Below, piece by piece: positions 53,625 to 63,389 of a stretch of 64,000 nt of DNA. Source of the DNA: Reticulitermes speratus. Taxonomy: Eukaryota > Arthropoda > Insecta > Blattodea > Rhinotermitidae. The notes under the pieces are model-generated. The model ran no database searches. It saw only the letters and a list, made by a program, of their open reading frames with translations, and was not told where the DNA came from. The stretch's first letter is position 1, and each line of letters starts with the position of its first letter. The position numbers and the translations under genes were made by a program. The stretch covers positions 16,857,243 through 16,921,242 of the forward strand of contig JAJKFL010000013.1 in NCBI GenBank assembly GCA_021186555.1, read 5' to 3'.

Positions 53625-53820
53625 AAAGTGCCGGACATTTTTGTCCGATTTTAATCAAATTTTGATTTTTTGGAAGGTTTTCTTAAAAGTCTCCAGTACT
53701 AAATTTCACGCAAATCTGTCCAGTTGGTGCCGAGTGATACGTGCAGGCTGGCGGGCGGGCGGACGGACGTGACGAAGCTAGTAGGCCCTTTTTGCGACTT
53801 ACGCGAACGCGTCTAAAAAG
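53625..53820 (+). repeat. dispersed repeat, ADRHD-type, copy 3
   Basis: GTGCCGGACATTTTTGTCCG, then ACTAAATTTCACGCAAATCTGTCC, GGCGGACGGACGTGACGAAGC and GCGAACGCGTCTAAAAAGCGG, aligns with 43480-43680 (reverse) and 36385-36545. The GGCGGGCGGGCGGACGGACG segment is a small expanded simple repeat inside it. Confidence 0.65.
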
Positions 53821-54625
53821 CGGAACGTACCACGTAGGAGGGTGTGTTTACCCATTACATTCCAAGAGCATTGTCAGGGACGCCAAAACACTGTCACCTC
53901 ACCCAGTAAGCCTTTTACCGTTTTTAAAATCCGCCTACAGAATGACTTGCTTTTAGGAGCTTCTGACTTTACGTTTAGGAATCGGATATTTAAACTAAAT
54001 AACCAACACTAGGCGAACGAGAAGTACCACGCGCTTGTCAATCGGCTTTTGGTGCAGTTTCTAACTAACCCGGTAGGGCGAAGAGGAAAGTGGGTAAGAT
54101 TTGAAGCGAAGAAGACAAGAAACGGATCCGTTACATGAGCAAAGAGAAAGGGTGTCCTTAGTGCACAGGGTTTCACTGAGGTACTGGGAATTTATTACAG
54201 CTCCGGGGTTGTCTGATGCGACCCGAGCAACACAAACAAACTACAGAGAAAGGAAATTTAATGAAAGGGGGAGAACGACAAGGGGATGAGGAATTGACAG
54301 CGTTGACGCCACTAGCAAAGATTAGCTCTTCAACTCTTGAACGCCTTCTAAATTTTTTATATTCATAGTGGGTGGAAGGGTGTGCGTTTTGTATATGTTT
54401 TCTTTATAGGCTCCCCGGCTTCTTTTCTTTCTTGCAAGACATGCAACTTAAGGAAGTTTCATGTGAAACAAAGTCCATTAACTGTATAATAAATTAAATG
54501 TCATGTTTATGTGGGTGAAACATTAACAAAGTCAGTGTTCCCCAGCATCGAACCGACAGGGTGAATGAAAAACGTAATTTCACAGAATCGTTCTTTATAT
54601 TCATAGTGTTACGTTACAGAATAAC
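53821..54625. other. anonymous spacer
   Basis: Nothing is recognised. Confidence 0.4.
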
Positions 54626-54629
54626 ACCG

Positions 54630-54800
54630 AGCAGGTTGGTGCGGCGGCAACGCTAGAGCTTTGCACCCGCGAGGTGCCCGTTTTGAATCTCGAGCCGGGG
54701 CATCGCCTGATATGACGAATTTTCTTCTTGGTTTTTCTCAGTTCCGTCAGAAAATGCTGGGCTAGTACCTCGAATAGGCTACCATCTCTTCCTTTCAAAT
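54630..54800 (+). mobile_element. tRNA-headed SINE (AAATGCTGG group), partial
   Basis: A possible head with GTGCGGCGGCAACGC and a weak B-box region (GTTTTGAATCTCGAGCC) is followed by TTCTTGGTTTTTCTCAG, AAAATGCTGGGCTAGTACC and GAATAGGCTACC. This is the most complete body of the group. Confidence 0.6.
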
Positions 54801-54829
54801 TGCTTTCATTTCATAAATCGTCCTAGCAT

Positions 54830-54990
54830 AACGTAAAGTGTTCCTTTGTGTACGCCATGAAGGCATACGGGGAAGCGGAGGTGTAGCTCAACTCGACACT
54901 GGATGGAGGTGAGTGGTCAGCTTCACGCCCTGGGCGCTTTAACCCTAGGGAGGGAGCCCACGGTACCCATTGAATAAGAGGCTACTACTA
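54830..54990 (-). mobile_element. SINE 3' part related to family 3
   Basis: GCCATGAAGGCATACGGGG, ACTGGATGGAGGTGAGTGGTCAGC, CACGCCCTGGGCGC and GGGAGCCCACGGTACCCATTG match the 3' two thirds of 15825-16050 in reverse. The head is missing. Confidence 0.65.
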
Positions 54991-55050
54991 TGCCTCAAGT
55001 AGTATAACATAGTGTGTTACTATCAGTTTTAAAACTTTCGCGGCAACATG

Positions 55051-55212
55051 ATTCAATATAGTTTTCTCGGGCGCACAGCCGCGTCAATTCGTTTGAATAC
55101 AACGTTTCGGGGACTAGCTCCGTCCCCATCCTGATGGGGACGGAGCTAGTCCCCGAAACGTTGTATTCAAACGAATTGACGCGACTGTGCGCCCGAGAAA
55201 ACTATATTGAAT
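55051..55212. mobile_element. fold-back element (162 bp), almost perfect palindrome
   Basis: Each arm is about 80 bp (ATTCAATATAGTTTTCTCGG inward to the centre at 55131). The arms match except for a base or two near 55079 and 55186. The core is CCTGATGGGGACGGAGCTAGTCCCCGAAACGTT, where 55136-55141 (GGGGAC) can pair with 55149-55154 (GTCCCC). The direct repeat ATAGTGTGTTACT occurs at 55009-55021 and 55211-55223. Very low arm divergence means a young copy or recent arm correction. Confidence 0.92.
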
Positions 55213-55329
55213 AGTGTGTTACTGATTTTAACTTATAATCTTGTGCATCTACATCCTGAATTGTGACATGCGTAAAAAACTTTTACTGTGAAACCACATA
55301 TTGTACACTTGGATGCAGAAAGAACTTGT

Positions 55330-55425
55330 AGTTCTCTGATATATACCTCCTGAAGATGGCAATTCATTTGCCGGAACATGTGTAGGGGTTGCAAATAAAT
55401 CTTGTGCATTTGTTGGTTGATTTAG
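55330..55425. mobile_element. fold-back single arm, 2857-type
   Basis: CCTCCTGAAGATGGCAATTC, then TTTGCCGGAACATGTGTAGGG and CTTGTGCATTTGTTGGTTG, matches the right arm of 2857-3165. The internal stem here is GGCAA (55358-55362) with TTGCC (55368-55372). The left arm is absent. Confidence 0.7.
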
Positions 55426-55900
55426 ACTTATGCTAAATTGGTTGTGGATTCGATCTGCCTGCTGTCCTAATTCAAATTGCGGGACGCTAATGAGTCCCTG
55501 TATGTTACCCTCGTTTCTTACCAAAGCAAATGCTAATGTCAGTAAATGAGCTGAGTTTTTGGCACCCGGTGGTGACCGCTCCGGAACTCGTAAGTTTATC
55601 CTCTGGTACAAGATTGCAGTGTCCCTTAGCTGATGTGGAGATGGAGTTTTGAAAACTTCACCGTAGGACAACACACTCCATTTAAGACATTAGGGTAATG
55701 CACTCTAGACCTGACCTCGCTTCTCGTCTGCAGTAGGATGGCCTAAAACACATGTAGCCCATTTGGAATAATTGCGCTCTAATGATCAGTGCTTTTACGC
55801 TTGGCAGAATAGACACATATTTTCGTTAAATAACTGCCGAAATATTGTCTTGTTCTTTATTTCTTTTGTATTCTTTCTATCTTTCTTCTTTGCCCTCTTT
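55426..55900. other. anonymous spacer
   Basis: The minus-strand frame 55249-55674 spans this and the fold-back arm. Its second half is repeat-derived and its first half (such as LRVPERSPPGAKNSAHLLTL) has no recognised domain. I do not call a gene. Confidence 0.4.
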
Positions 55901-55906
55901 CGTCTC

Positions 55907-55929
55907 TTTATTTATTTATTTATTTATTA
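55907..55929. repeat. TTTA simple repeat
   Basis: About six TTTA units. Confidence 0.9.
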
Positions 55930-55954
55930 TGTGTAACAGCCAGGATTGCTCATT

Positions 55955-56210
55955 CAGTAGTGTGACCAGGTTAAGGGCTGTGCAACAAAGGAATCGAATT
56001 TCGACTCCCGGCAGGGGCAAGAGATTTTTCTCTTCACCAGATCGCCCAGACCGGCTGTGAGGCCTACCCTATCTCCTACCAAATGGGTAGCCGGGGCTGT
56101 TCCCGTGGGAGTAGGGGAGCCGGGGGCGTGAAACTCCATCTAATGCCGAGATCAAGAACACGTGGAGCGATACCTGCACTCCCCATACTTCTTAATGACA
56201 TGGTGCTGAA
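55955..56210 (+). mobile_element. SINE related to family 3
   Basis: A degraded head is followed by AATCGAATTTCGACTCCCGGC (B-box region), GGGGCAAGAGATTTTTC, GCCCAGACCGGCTGTGAGG, CAAATGGGTAGCCGGGG, GTGAAACTCCATCTAATGCC and GCGATACCTGCACTCCCC. The order matches 34024-34294 and 46735-46935. Confidence 0.7.
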
Positions 56211-57325
56211 TTAAACAGAGGGACAGCTTTATTTTTGTTTATTTATTACAATTTTTTTCCGTAAATTGAGGATGTAGGCGCAAGCGAATATTATTTCTTT
56301 CAGTGTACAGAAGCCGGCACCTATTATTCTGTGCATGTTGTTGAGAAATGAGAAACAACAAAAACCCTCAAGAGAATAAATGTCCTGTTACCCACCCGAG
56401 ATTTGCACTGGATACCACACCTCATAGATTCAATTCAGAATCTTAAAACCGAGCGTTGTAATTGTCGCGTGGTGTCACATATGACATATTTCGATTTCCT
56501 TTTTGTTTCTCGTTTATTTTTAACTACGCCGTATCAACCGTGAGAATTGTATATACCTCGACGTAATCCCAAAATTAGCCTGAAGAGGTAAGAAAACTGC
56601 AAGAATCATTTTACAGCTGGAATTCTAAGGTTGCACCGCCCTAATATGAAGGAACGCTGCATTTTTATGCCGTATGAGGGTCTTATGCAAAGTTTAGAAC
56701 GGCTTCTGGTGCTTTCAGCTATGCAGGGAAGTTTTGTTTTTCCTCTTCTTCTATGAATAAATTACTGTCGATATGAGTAGGAGGAAAAACGGTGCTGGGT
56801 TCGTCTAAATGCAGACGCCTACATCTCATCACACATGACACTGGAAAACGATCCTTCAGTGACCTTGACATTACGAGCGACCTACCACAAAACTTGCATT
56901 AACCTCCTTCACGCGTTGTTGACAATTCTTTAAGCTGCTTTTCTGTGTCGATTTTTGTGCTCCAACCAGTTGAGCAACTGGAAAACATGAAGTCTAACAC
57001 AATAGAGAGACTGCTTTTAATCTGTATCCGGTGTGAGTCATAAATGTGCGACGTCGCGATGCGGGTTGATAGATTCTGCCCGTTTCAGGATGTGCGTTTT
57101 CAAGGATCTGAGTAAGTTCGGCAACCTGGGACTCGAGATTGATATGCAAAATTAGTCAGAATGAAATTGTAGAGAACTGGGCAACGTTTATACTGGTATG
57201 AGTATTAATACATGAACGCAGCAGTAGCAGATATATTGGCACGTCTTGAGTGATAGTTGTTTCTGTGAAAAAGTTTGAAGTTGGTTTAATGCTTCAATTT
57301 TCATTTCGGGGAAGAACTTTGAATT
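56211..57325. other. anonymous spacer
   Basis: Nothing is recognised over 1.1 kb. Confidence 0.4.
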
Positions 57326-57329
57326 AGTA

Positions 57330-57680
57330 TGGCTGAAAACGGTGTGATGAGAAGAATGCTTGATCTAGGAGAGAGGAAGTAACAGGAAACTGTGCTTATT
57401 CCTTGCAGTATGTTACGAAGATCATCAAATCCAGGAAGATGTGATGGGTGGATTATGTAGCAGGCGTAGGAGAAAGTGAAAAATGCTCACACTATACTCA
57501 GAAAACCCTGAAGGGAAGAAACTGCTTTGGACTCCTAGGCCTGGATGGGATTTTGTGTTTATTTGGGTGTTAATGAAATAGAACATAAAAATGTGACTGA
57601 GTTTATCTGATTCACGTAGAGTCCACTAACGGGCTGTTGTGAACACGGTAATGAACGTTGGAAGGTCTATTAGCGAGAAA
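57330..57680 (+). mobile_element. LINE 3' end, WEDN type, badly decayed
   Basis: In shifting frames, translation gives ENGVMRRM, IIKSRKM...WVDYVAGVGE-like peptides, then ENPEGKKLLWTPRPGWD and a decayed WEDN end, closing near GTGAACACGGTAATGAACG. The order follows the copies at 51195 and 42277. Many frameshifts and stops are present. Confidence 0.6.
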
Positions 57681-58910
57681 AACAGACGATCCTTTTGAAC
57701 TCAGCTCTAGGCTTTTGTAGCGGACTTTGAAAGTAATTTTGCAACCTGAAGAGAAAATCGCAGTTGGATAATCGGGTTCCTTAGTGAAGGTTCGCCTTAG
57801 ATATTTAATGAAAAGTTTGCTAATTAAATTTTCTGACAAGATCCTTAAAACTTTCCCTATGATTGTATAAGCCTAATAATTTAGGAAACTCTTGTTCTTT
57901 GCAGCTGCTGTTGTGTTACAGGTTTTATTTAATTAAAACCCATCATGTGCAGACAGATTGAGGGGATTGAGCCCTCGGTCATGTATGTATATATATATAT
58001 ATGTATATAACGTGCGTGACTTCATAATATCGAAACGTATGTTTATGTTGGAAACAAAATACTTATGCGGGCAACAGCTCATCATGTTAAATGTCTTTTA
58101 TTTTCTATCGAAGGTAGGCTGATACCGCCTATCCTGCCTCAAGTTTTCGTAGTTTCCTAATTCGACAACCACAACAGTCCATTTAAATGGTTCATGGTCC
58201 TTTTCTGTCTACTCATTCAGCATCTTCACGTCTCTCATTTCGTGACTTGTAACCTTAACATCTGATAGTGCATCGTTGAATAACTTTGAAATGTCGATAG
58301 TTATTTGAGTCCTCAAGATTCCCTGTTGTCATGGAGCCGGAGGATTTATCACATTTGGAACTCTGGGTGTCTCGTACAGCTCCATATCTTCTGCAGCAAG
58401 TAACCGTTTTGTATCAGGTACCTTTGCACTTAGCGGGCTGCTTCATGCTGCACTGCATATCCGCTAGAATACGGCGAAGAGGCACACGCCACGTTCCCGA
58501 AATACGAGTATATTGTGTGTGAAAGGAGTGACTTAGTAGCGTCATGTACCGGTAGGAAAAAGCTTTACTAAGTATTTATGAAGCATTGTGTAAATGTCAT
58601 ATGTAGGTCTGTCTGACAGTTTCAGTATTGGATGCCGATCAAATTCAATATGGGGGGCTGTACACAAAAACTTTTCTGGCTAGTTTTGTTTTTGAATACC
58701 TATCGGTTCAGTATAACGCTCTACTTTATATTAAACTACAATTGATATGCTATGTGTTTCTCAAACACTGTTTATCTTATAACATATTGGACTGTAAGAA
58801 AATTACAGGTTTTGTTAGAAAAAAGGGCTCTTCGTAGTACGATGGCTTGAGTCTGAAATATGAAATACAGGGATGAAAAATATATGTAAAGGATTTGAGA
58901 TTTTCGCGGC
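57681..58910. other. anonymous spacer
   Basis: No gene is recognised. A TA-rich run lies at 57981-58010. Confidence 0.4.
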
Positions 58911-58911
58911 T

Positions 58912-59340
58912 GTGATTATTCTTCTGGGTTGTGGCATCGTGTTGTTTTGTGGTGGGTGTGTATATTTCAGCCCTGAACATGAAGGCAGTAAATTCTTTTG
59001 TGGTGAAGGGCCCCGGAGCAGATGCTACGGGCGCACCGCAGCCTTGAGGCTTATTGTGCAACCCTTTGATGAAAATGATTAGTTTTTTCGTTTTTCCTTG
59101 TAATGGAGCACCGGTGGAATGAAACTGACGGGGGAAAACCGAAGTACTCGGGGGAAAACCCTGTCCCAGTGCCACTTTGTCCATCACAAATCCCACATGG
59201 ACTGATCCGGGATCGAACCCGGGCCTCCGCGATGAGAGGCCGGCGACTGACCGCCTGAGCAATGGCACGACCCACGAGACAGTAGGTTGGTCCGAAACGT
59301 TGTCATAACCCAGAAGACAACAATAAGGCAAGCGATGTCA
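58912..59340. mobile_element. fold-back split by a SINE
   Basis: The left arm remnant at 58912-58985 reads CTTCTGGGTTGTGGCATCGTG. The right arm remnant at 59274-59340 reads GGTCCGAAACGTTGTCATAACCCAGAAGAC, whose complement gives CTTCTGGGTTATGACAACGTT. The two can pair, and both belong to the 15384-15579 group. The SINE at 58995-59273 separates them. Confidence 0.5.
58995..59273 (-). mobile_element. tRNA-derived SINE, family 2
   Basis: On the minus strand it starts GTCGTGCCATTGCTCAGGCG and has GGGTTCGATCCCGGATC as its B-box region. It runs through CCATGTGGGATTTGTGATGG and GGTTTTCCCCCGAGTACTTC and ends GGGGCCCTTCACC. It is highly similar to 17221-17496. No convincing target duplication was found. 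Confidence 0.87.
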
Positions 59341-59558
59341 GTACAGACTTTTCACCACGTCGTAGTGGTTTATTCGCGTGCAGCTTCAGTTGGAAGGTTA
59401 AATGAGAGAAGTGTCTAGTCGTAGTGTGACATCACTCCCACATATATAGCCCAAATTGGAGAAGAGCTCTTCCAGCAGGCCCGCTCAACCCATAGCTCGC
59501 GCGAAACATGTTGCCCGCAACAGAGAGTTATGTTCCCCGCGGAGGCGTTGAAATAACC

Positions 59559-59612
59559 TATGTAGATGTTTTGAAATTTGCGAGCTGTTACAAATTTCAA
59601 AACATCTACATA
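59559..59612. repeat. perfect 21-bp hairpin
   Basis: Positions 59559-59579 (TATGTAGATGTTTTGAAATTT) are exactly complementary to 59592-59612, around a 12-nt loop. The downstream sequence (TGATGACGGTCATTAAGG, ACCGAAACATGTAG) is a fold-back right arm, so the hairpin is probably part of that element. Confidence 0.8.
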
Positions 59613-59730
59613 GATATTTATTTATGTTTTAAATAATGTATTTTATTGCCTGATGACGGTCATTAAGGACCGAAACATGTAGCGTTTATTGATGATATTA
59701 TTAAAAGTTTGTTGTTTGACGGTAGTGTAT
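59613..59730. mobile_element. fold-back right arm, interrupted by a LINE
   Basis: GCCTGATGACGGTCATTAAGGACCGAAACATGTAGCG has the small stem GGTC (59658-59661) with GACC (59668-59671). It matches 60880-60965 through TTGTTTGACGGTA. The LINE insertion at 59731-60022 lies in its outer end. Confidence 0.65.
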
Positions 59731-60022
59731 TCATTCATTCATTCTGTAGTCTGTCTTACGACAGGTCCGTAGCCTCTTCCAAAGCGAGTTCTCCACAGGG
59801 TGCGATCTAGTGCTTCCTCTTTCAATTTCTAGTATCTTTTCTTTTCCTTAAGGTCATCCAGTAGCTGCTTACGTCTTCTTCCTCGTCGTCCCGTCATTTC
59901 TATCCTTCCTTCTAACTTTCCTTCAATCACGTGTTTCAGAAGGCAGTTTCTACGCAAGATGTGACCAATCCAGTTAGCCTTTCTTCTTTTTATTGTATGT
60001 AGGATATTCCTCTCCTTCTTGA
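59731..60022 (-). mobile_element. LINE 3' end, VVRQTTE type, with perfect TSD
   Basis: On the minus strand about 95 codons read KKERNILHTIKRRKANWIGH, ILRRNCLLKHVIEGKLEGRI, then the same end as 30923-31108 to the stop at 59739-59741. One in-frame stop (TAC TAG AAA, near 59832) replaces a tryptophan codon present in the other copy. The tail is TGAA repeats. The duplication GGTAGTGTAT is perfect at 59721-59730 and 60023-60032. It is a truncated retrotransposition product. Confidence 0.92.
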
Positions 60023-60032
60023 GGTAGTGTAT

Positions 60033-60604
60033 ATGCCAATATTAATGTCGCAGCACAACGGGATGGATTCTATTCAAATTATTCCCATCTCACAGACAAT
60101 AATGTGTGTCCAATTTCGCGCCCCTGTAGTGCTCGTAAGTGGACTGATGTTTTCTGTACACAGCTTAGCGTGAAGTTTCTCCAACCCTGCCTATCCAGCT
60201 CTAGCAACTTCTCGTGGCGCGCCTGTAATGAGTGGAATGAGCAGTAACAGAGTGGACCGATCGTAAGTCCTTTCGTGATAGGTCTGCCATGGAAACCACT
60301 GCAGTTCCTCGCAGACACCACGTGAGTCTCTTATTGTTTCCTAATCGTTAATCGTGAAAGCTTATTATCTCCCTATCAACATTTGTAGTACGCCGTGTTG
60401 CAGCAGGTACAGTCAGTTGCATAAGTACACAAAACGGCACTAGTATCTCGTTTACTTTCTCAAATACAGAGCAGTGCACTAACAGAAGTGAGCAAATAAT
60501 ATGAAAACAAATGTTTAGGGCAGTATAAATTGGTTATGAGAAGGAATTTAAGTTATTGAGGATGTCGTCAAAGGCAGGCTTTTATGTTCGGTGTTGAACG
60601 TTTT
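60033..60604. other. anonymous spacer
   Basis: Nothing is recognised. Confidence 0.4.
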
Positions 60605-60655
60605 TAATGTTACGGCTACGGTCTCCTGGGATATGACACCGTATAGTTTTCATAT
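60605..60655. mobile_element. fold-back single arm end
   Basis: CTCCTGGGATATGACACCGTATAG is the outer arm segment of the 9450-9629 group. Confidence 0.5.
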
Positions 60656-60819
60656 AGGTACCAATGGAGAACCCAGAAACCAAACGGAACACAGTTGGCG
60701 CAGAATATTTTAACAAGCATTTTTAATAAGACACAATACAGCATGGTTTTAACAACAAAAAGGTACACAAAATAGATTACCTAATATTCCAATGTTATGA
60801 TAATTGTAAAAGTTACGAG

Positions 60820-60965
60820 ATCTCACAAATTCCAACATATTTTTAACGCATTTTACTTCTTTTTAAATCATGTACATTTATGCCTGAAAGCGGTCGTATG
60901 GACCGAAACGTGTAGCATTATTGAGCATTGTTGAATACAATAAATTGTTGTCTTTGACGGTAAAT
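60820..60965. mobile_element. fold-back right arm, 59613-type
   Basis: CATTTATGCCTGAAAGCGGTC, GTATGGACCGAAACGTGTAGC and TTGTTGTCTTTGACGGTAAAT parallel 59640-59730. The stem pairs GGTC (60892-60895) with GACC (60901-60904). The upstream CACAAATTCCAACATATTTTT also aligns with 59590-59615. The left arm is not clear. Confidence 0.65.
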
Positions 60966-61714
60966 ATAAATTACCGTTGAAATTATTAATGTTCATCGCT
61001 GTGATACTTTAAATCTCACATTCGGTAATTATGCAGAATCCCAATTCGGGGCGGTATTTTGAAAAATAAATCAGTAAGGCATACACACCTGCAGATCACA
61101 CTGTCATAGTCATATGCTTATCGTTCAAGCGATTTTTTTTTTCAGAAATACTTTTTTTTATTGTCCCAGACATTTCGTTGGACGTTCGAATGTAAAATCT
61201 CCCTCTAAATACGGTCTTATTTAGAGAGTAAATATTATATGTTTGCATAAAATACATAATACGGAGACAGTTTCTGTCTGTGTGGATGTTTCAGTTCAGG
61301 AACTACCGAACGTATTTAGATAGGAACTGTTATTGACTAATATTTTAACACGCATTTACCTCAGTTTATTTCATTCATGGCGGTCCAGTGTACGCATATA
61401 ACCTGTGGCTTAAAGTAACCTCTAAAAGTTTGATATTCGTTTTCAAAAACAGCTGACAATGCATCACGTTTGTTTGTGACACAAAAATATAGCCTTTATA
61501 ATCTACAGTTTACATTTAAAACATTTTTGACGTTTGCATATGTTTAACAAAATTCAACGTAAAATATTTTTGTAACTCTAAGCAGTGTGTTTCCTTAACG
61601 ACGTAGGCTTTGTATATGCAAAAATAGCTTCGCAATGAATAAACATGAAGGCCAATGAGCACTTTTCTCAATGACAAAAGAAGAAAAAATAGAGAAAACA
61701 TGTCTATTCCGTCA
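60966..61714. other. anonymous AT-rich spacer
   Basis: Nothing is recognised. Confidence 0.4.
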
Positions 61715-61715
61715 T

Positions 61716-61740
61716 TTTTATTTATTTATTTATTTATTTA
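61716..61740. repeat. TTTA simple repeat
   Basis: About six TTTA units. Confidence 0.9.
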
Positions 61741-61789
61741 ACCATGCTTTCATGCTTTCAACATTTCAGATTTGGCTGTATTTAAGCAT

Positions 61790-61985
61790 TGAATGATAGC
61801 TTCATTAGTGAATAGGAAAGGATTGGAAGAAAGCAGTCGTGGTCCGAGTTGAAGTACTGTCTCTGTATTACCAGAAGGGATTGAATGAAACCACGAGAAG
61901 TCTCAGGATAGACGGGTTCCTTACCAAAATGTGAACCTGGGACCTCTCGAATACGAAGCTACAGTGTTAATCGCTCGATCGTAAC
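61790..61985 (-). mobile_element. old SINE of the 18735 group
   Basis: GAATAGGAAAGGATTGGAAGAAAGCAGTCGTGG, CTCAGGATAGACGGGTTCC, GTGAACCTGGGACCTCTCG and GTTAATCGCTCG follow the body-to-head order of the group in reverse. The B-box position reads as AGGTTCAC on the minus strand. Confidence 0.6.
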
Positions 61986-62160
61986 TTTCGGTTATAAATG
62001 GATATGTCATAGTCGTATTAATCTGTATCACATGTTGGGTCGAACTGTGTATATGGGGCCTGCTATACGTATATGACTATCACACGTTATCAGGGCAGCC
62101 ATTGCATTCCGTTTGCAAGTAAATAATATTCAAGTGGGTAGAGAAAATGTCAGTATTTAG

Positions 62161-62193
62161 GGACAAGTCCATTATACTTTAATGGACTTGTCC
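62161..62193. repeat. perfect 14-bp hairpin
   Basis: GGACAAGTCCATTA at 62161-62174 is mirrored exactly at 62180-62193 around TACTT. The flank TTTTTTTTTTTCAAAA follows. There is no duplication and the class is unknown. Confidence 0.7.
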
Positions 62194-62439
62194 ATAATAT
62201 ATGCTTTTTTTTTTTCAAAATAATTTGTCCTTGAACGTTGTTTTACTATGGAATAACTCTTCCACTCTCATTGCCGAAGAATTATTTGAAGCTGAATATA
62301 TTACATGCAGCTTTCAGCTAAGGTTAGTGTAACATATAGAGAAAAAGTGCGCTGCAGTTTGGTTACGCAGGTCTTGCATAGGTTGTTTGTGAATTCAGGA
62401 TACGTTTATCATTGGTTTATCACTCGGGATGCTACTTAG

Positions 62440-62620
62440 ACATTGCATATTTATAAACGTTCACACTTAGCTAACTCCATGGAGCAGGAGCCTTTTTGGA
62501 AAACTAATAGTTACTTAGCTGATCAAAAATCTCCCGCCTTCAATGGCGCCCGAGTACTCTTTGCCATGATCTCAGGAGTCTGTCACTGGATCATAACCTG
62601 GACCAGAAAAACTCAGTTTC
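62440..62620 (-). mobile_element. LINE 3' end, WEDN type, old fragment
   Basis: The plus-strand series CTAACTCCATGGAGCAGGAGCC, GGAAAACTAATAGTTACTTAGC and CAATGGCGCCCGAGTACTC is collinear with 63418-63520 (CTAACTATACGGAAGAGAGCCC, GGAAGCCAACAGTTCTTTAGC, ATGGAACCCCAAGTTTCC). That stretch is the antisense of the family's 3' end and untranslated tail. Confidence 0.5.
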
Positions 62621-62648
62621 TCGTCTTATTTCTTTATGATGCACTTCA

Positions 62649-62870
62649 TTATTGTCTTCTCATACACAAGCACGTATCACAAGTGGTGTATATCCTTAAC
62701 GTTATTGGCACTTTGAAATCCTTCAATTTGCGACACTCTGTACGCTTTTTCAACATCATTTTAAACATTTCATTCAAAACTTTACACAATAATTCATTGG
62801 CTCCGGAATTACCGAGTTTTGATTTACTGCAGGAGCACCATGCGTATCTAAAATTCTTATCCAGTTTGTA
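62649..62870 (-). other. open minus-strand segment, unassigned
   Basis: About 70 codons stay open (YKLDKNFRYAWCSCSKSKLG, then NEMFKMMLKKRTECRKLKDF). It lies between a LINE fragment and a SINE-like piece at 62871-62950 (minus strand CGGCACTAGATGGTGGCGCG). I recognise no domain and consider chance or old transposon sequence more likely than a gene. Confidence 0.25.
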
Positions 62871-62950
62871 GTGAGGACTCTTTGCGTCCACGTAAAGCCA
62901 CCGTGAACTGAAGCTGATTACGCGCCACCATCTAGTGCCGAGTTCCAAAT

Positions 62951-63385
62951 TGCTTACCTCCAAACGCCTCCATAATGTGTTACGAAGGCACTGCAGTGCC
63001 TGTACACTCACTACGAATGATTTGTCGTCTCAGCTGTAATTGCGACGAATTTTTACTGCGGGACTCAATCCCAAACCTTCACCAGTACCACGGTCTCTAG
63101 AAAATTACACGCTACGGTGTTACTCCTTTCACTTTGGATAAATGTGGCTCTTATCTGGGCCAAGCTACAAGATGAAGGTTGCTGTGTTTGATGACCACTG
63201 GCCTGTCGTATTGCCAACGAGTTTAGAATACACGACGAACATGAAAATAACGCCATGACGTTTGAAGGCTGCTCATTTGATTATAATCCGGGCTTATCGA
63301 AAGTTATACCGTCATCTTGTCAAGATAATGAGTGTGACAACCTGTGTTTGTTGTCACTGTTCTTATAGATGACTGCTGTATACAT
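62951..63385. other. anonymous spacer
   Basis: Nothing is recognised. Confidence 0.4.
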
Positions 63386-63389
63386 TTCA

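Noticed and set aside
55249-55674. 141-codon minus-strand frame
   Set aside because: The C-terminal third is a fold-back arm, and the rest has no recognised domain, repeat or splice context.
59051-59275. Short minus-strand frame with methionine start, repeated at 17160-17486
   Set aside because: Both are translations of the same SINE family (58995-59273 and 17221-17496), not a conserved small protein.
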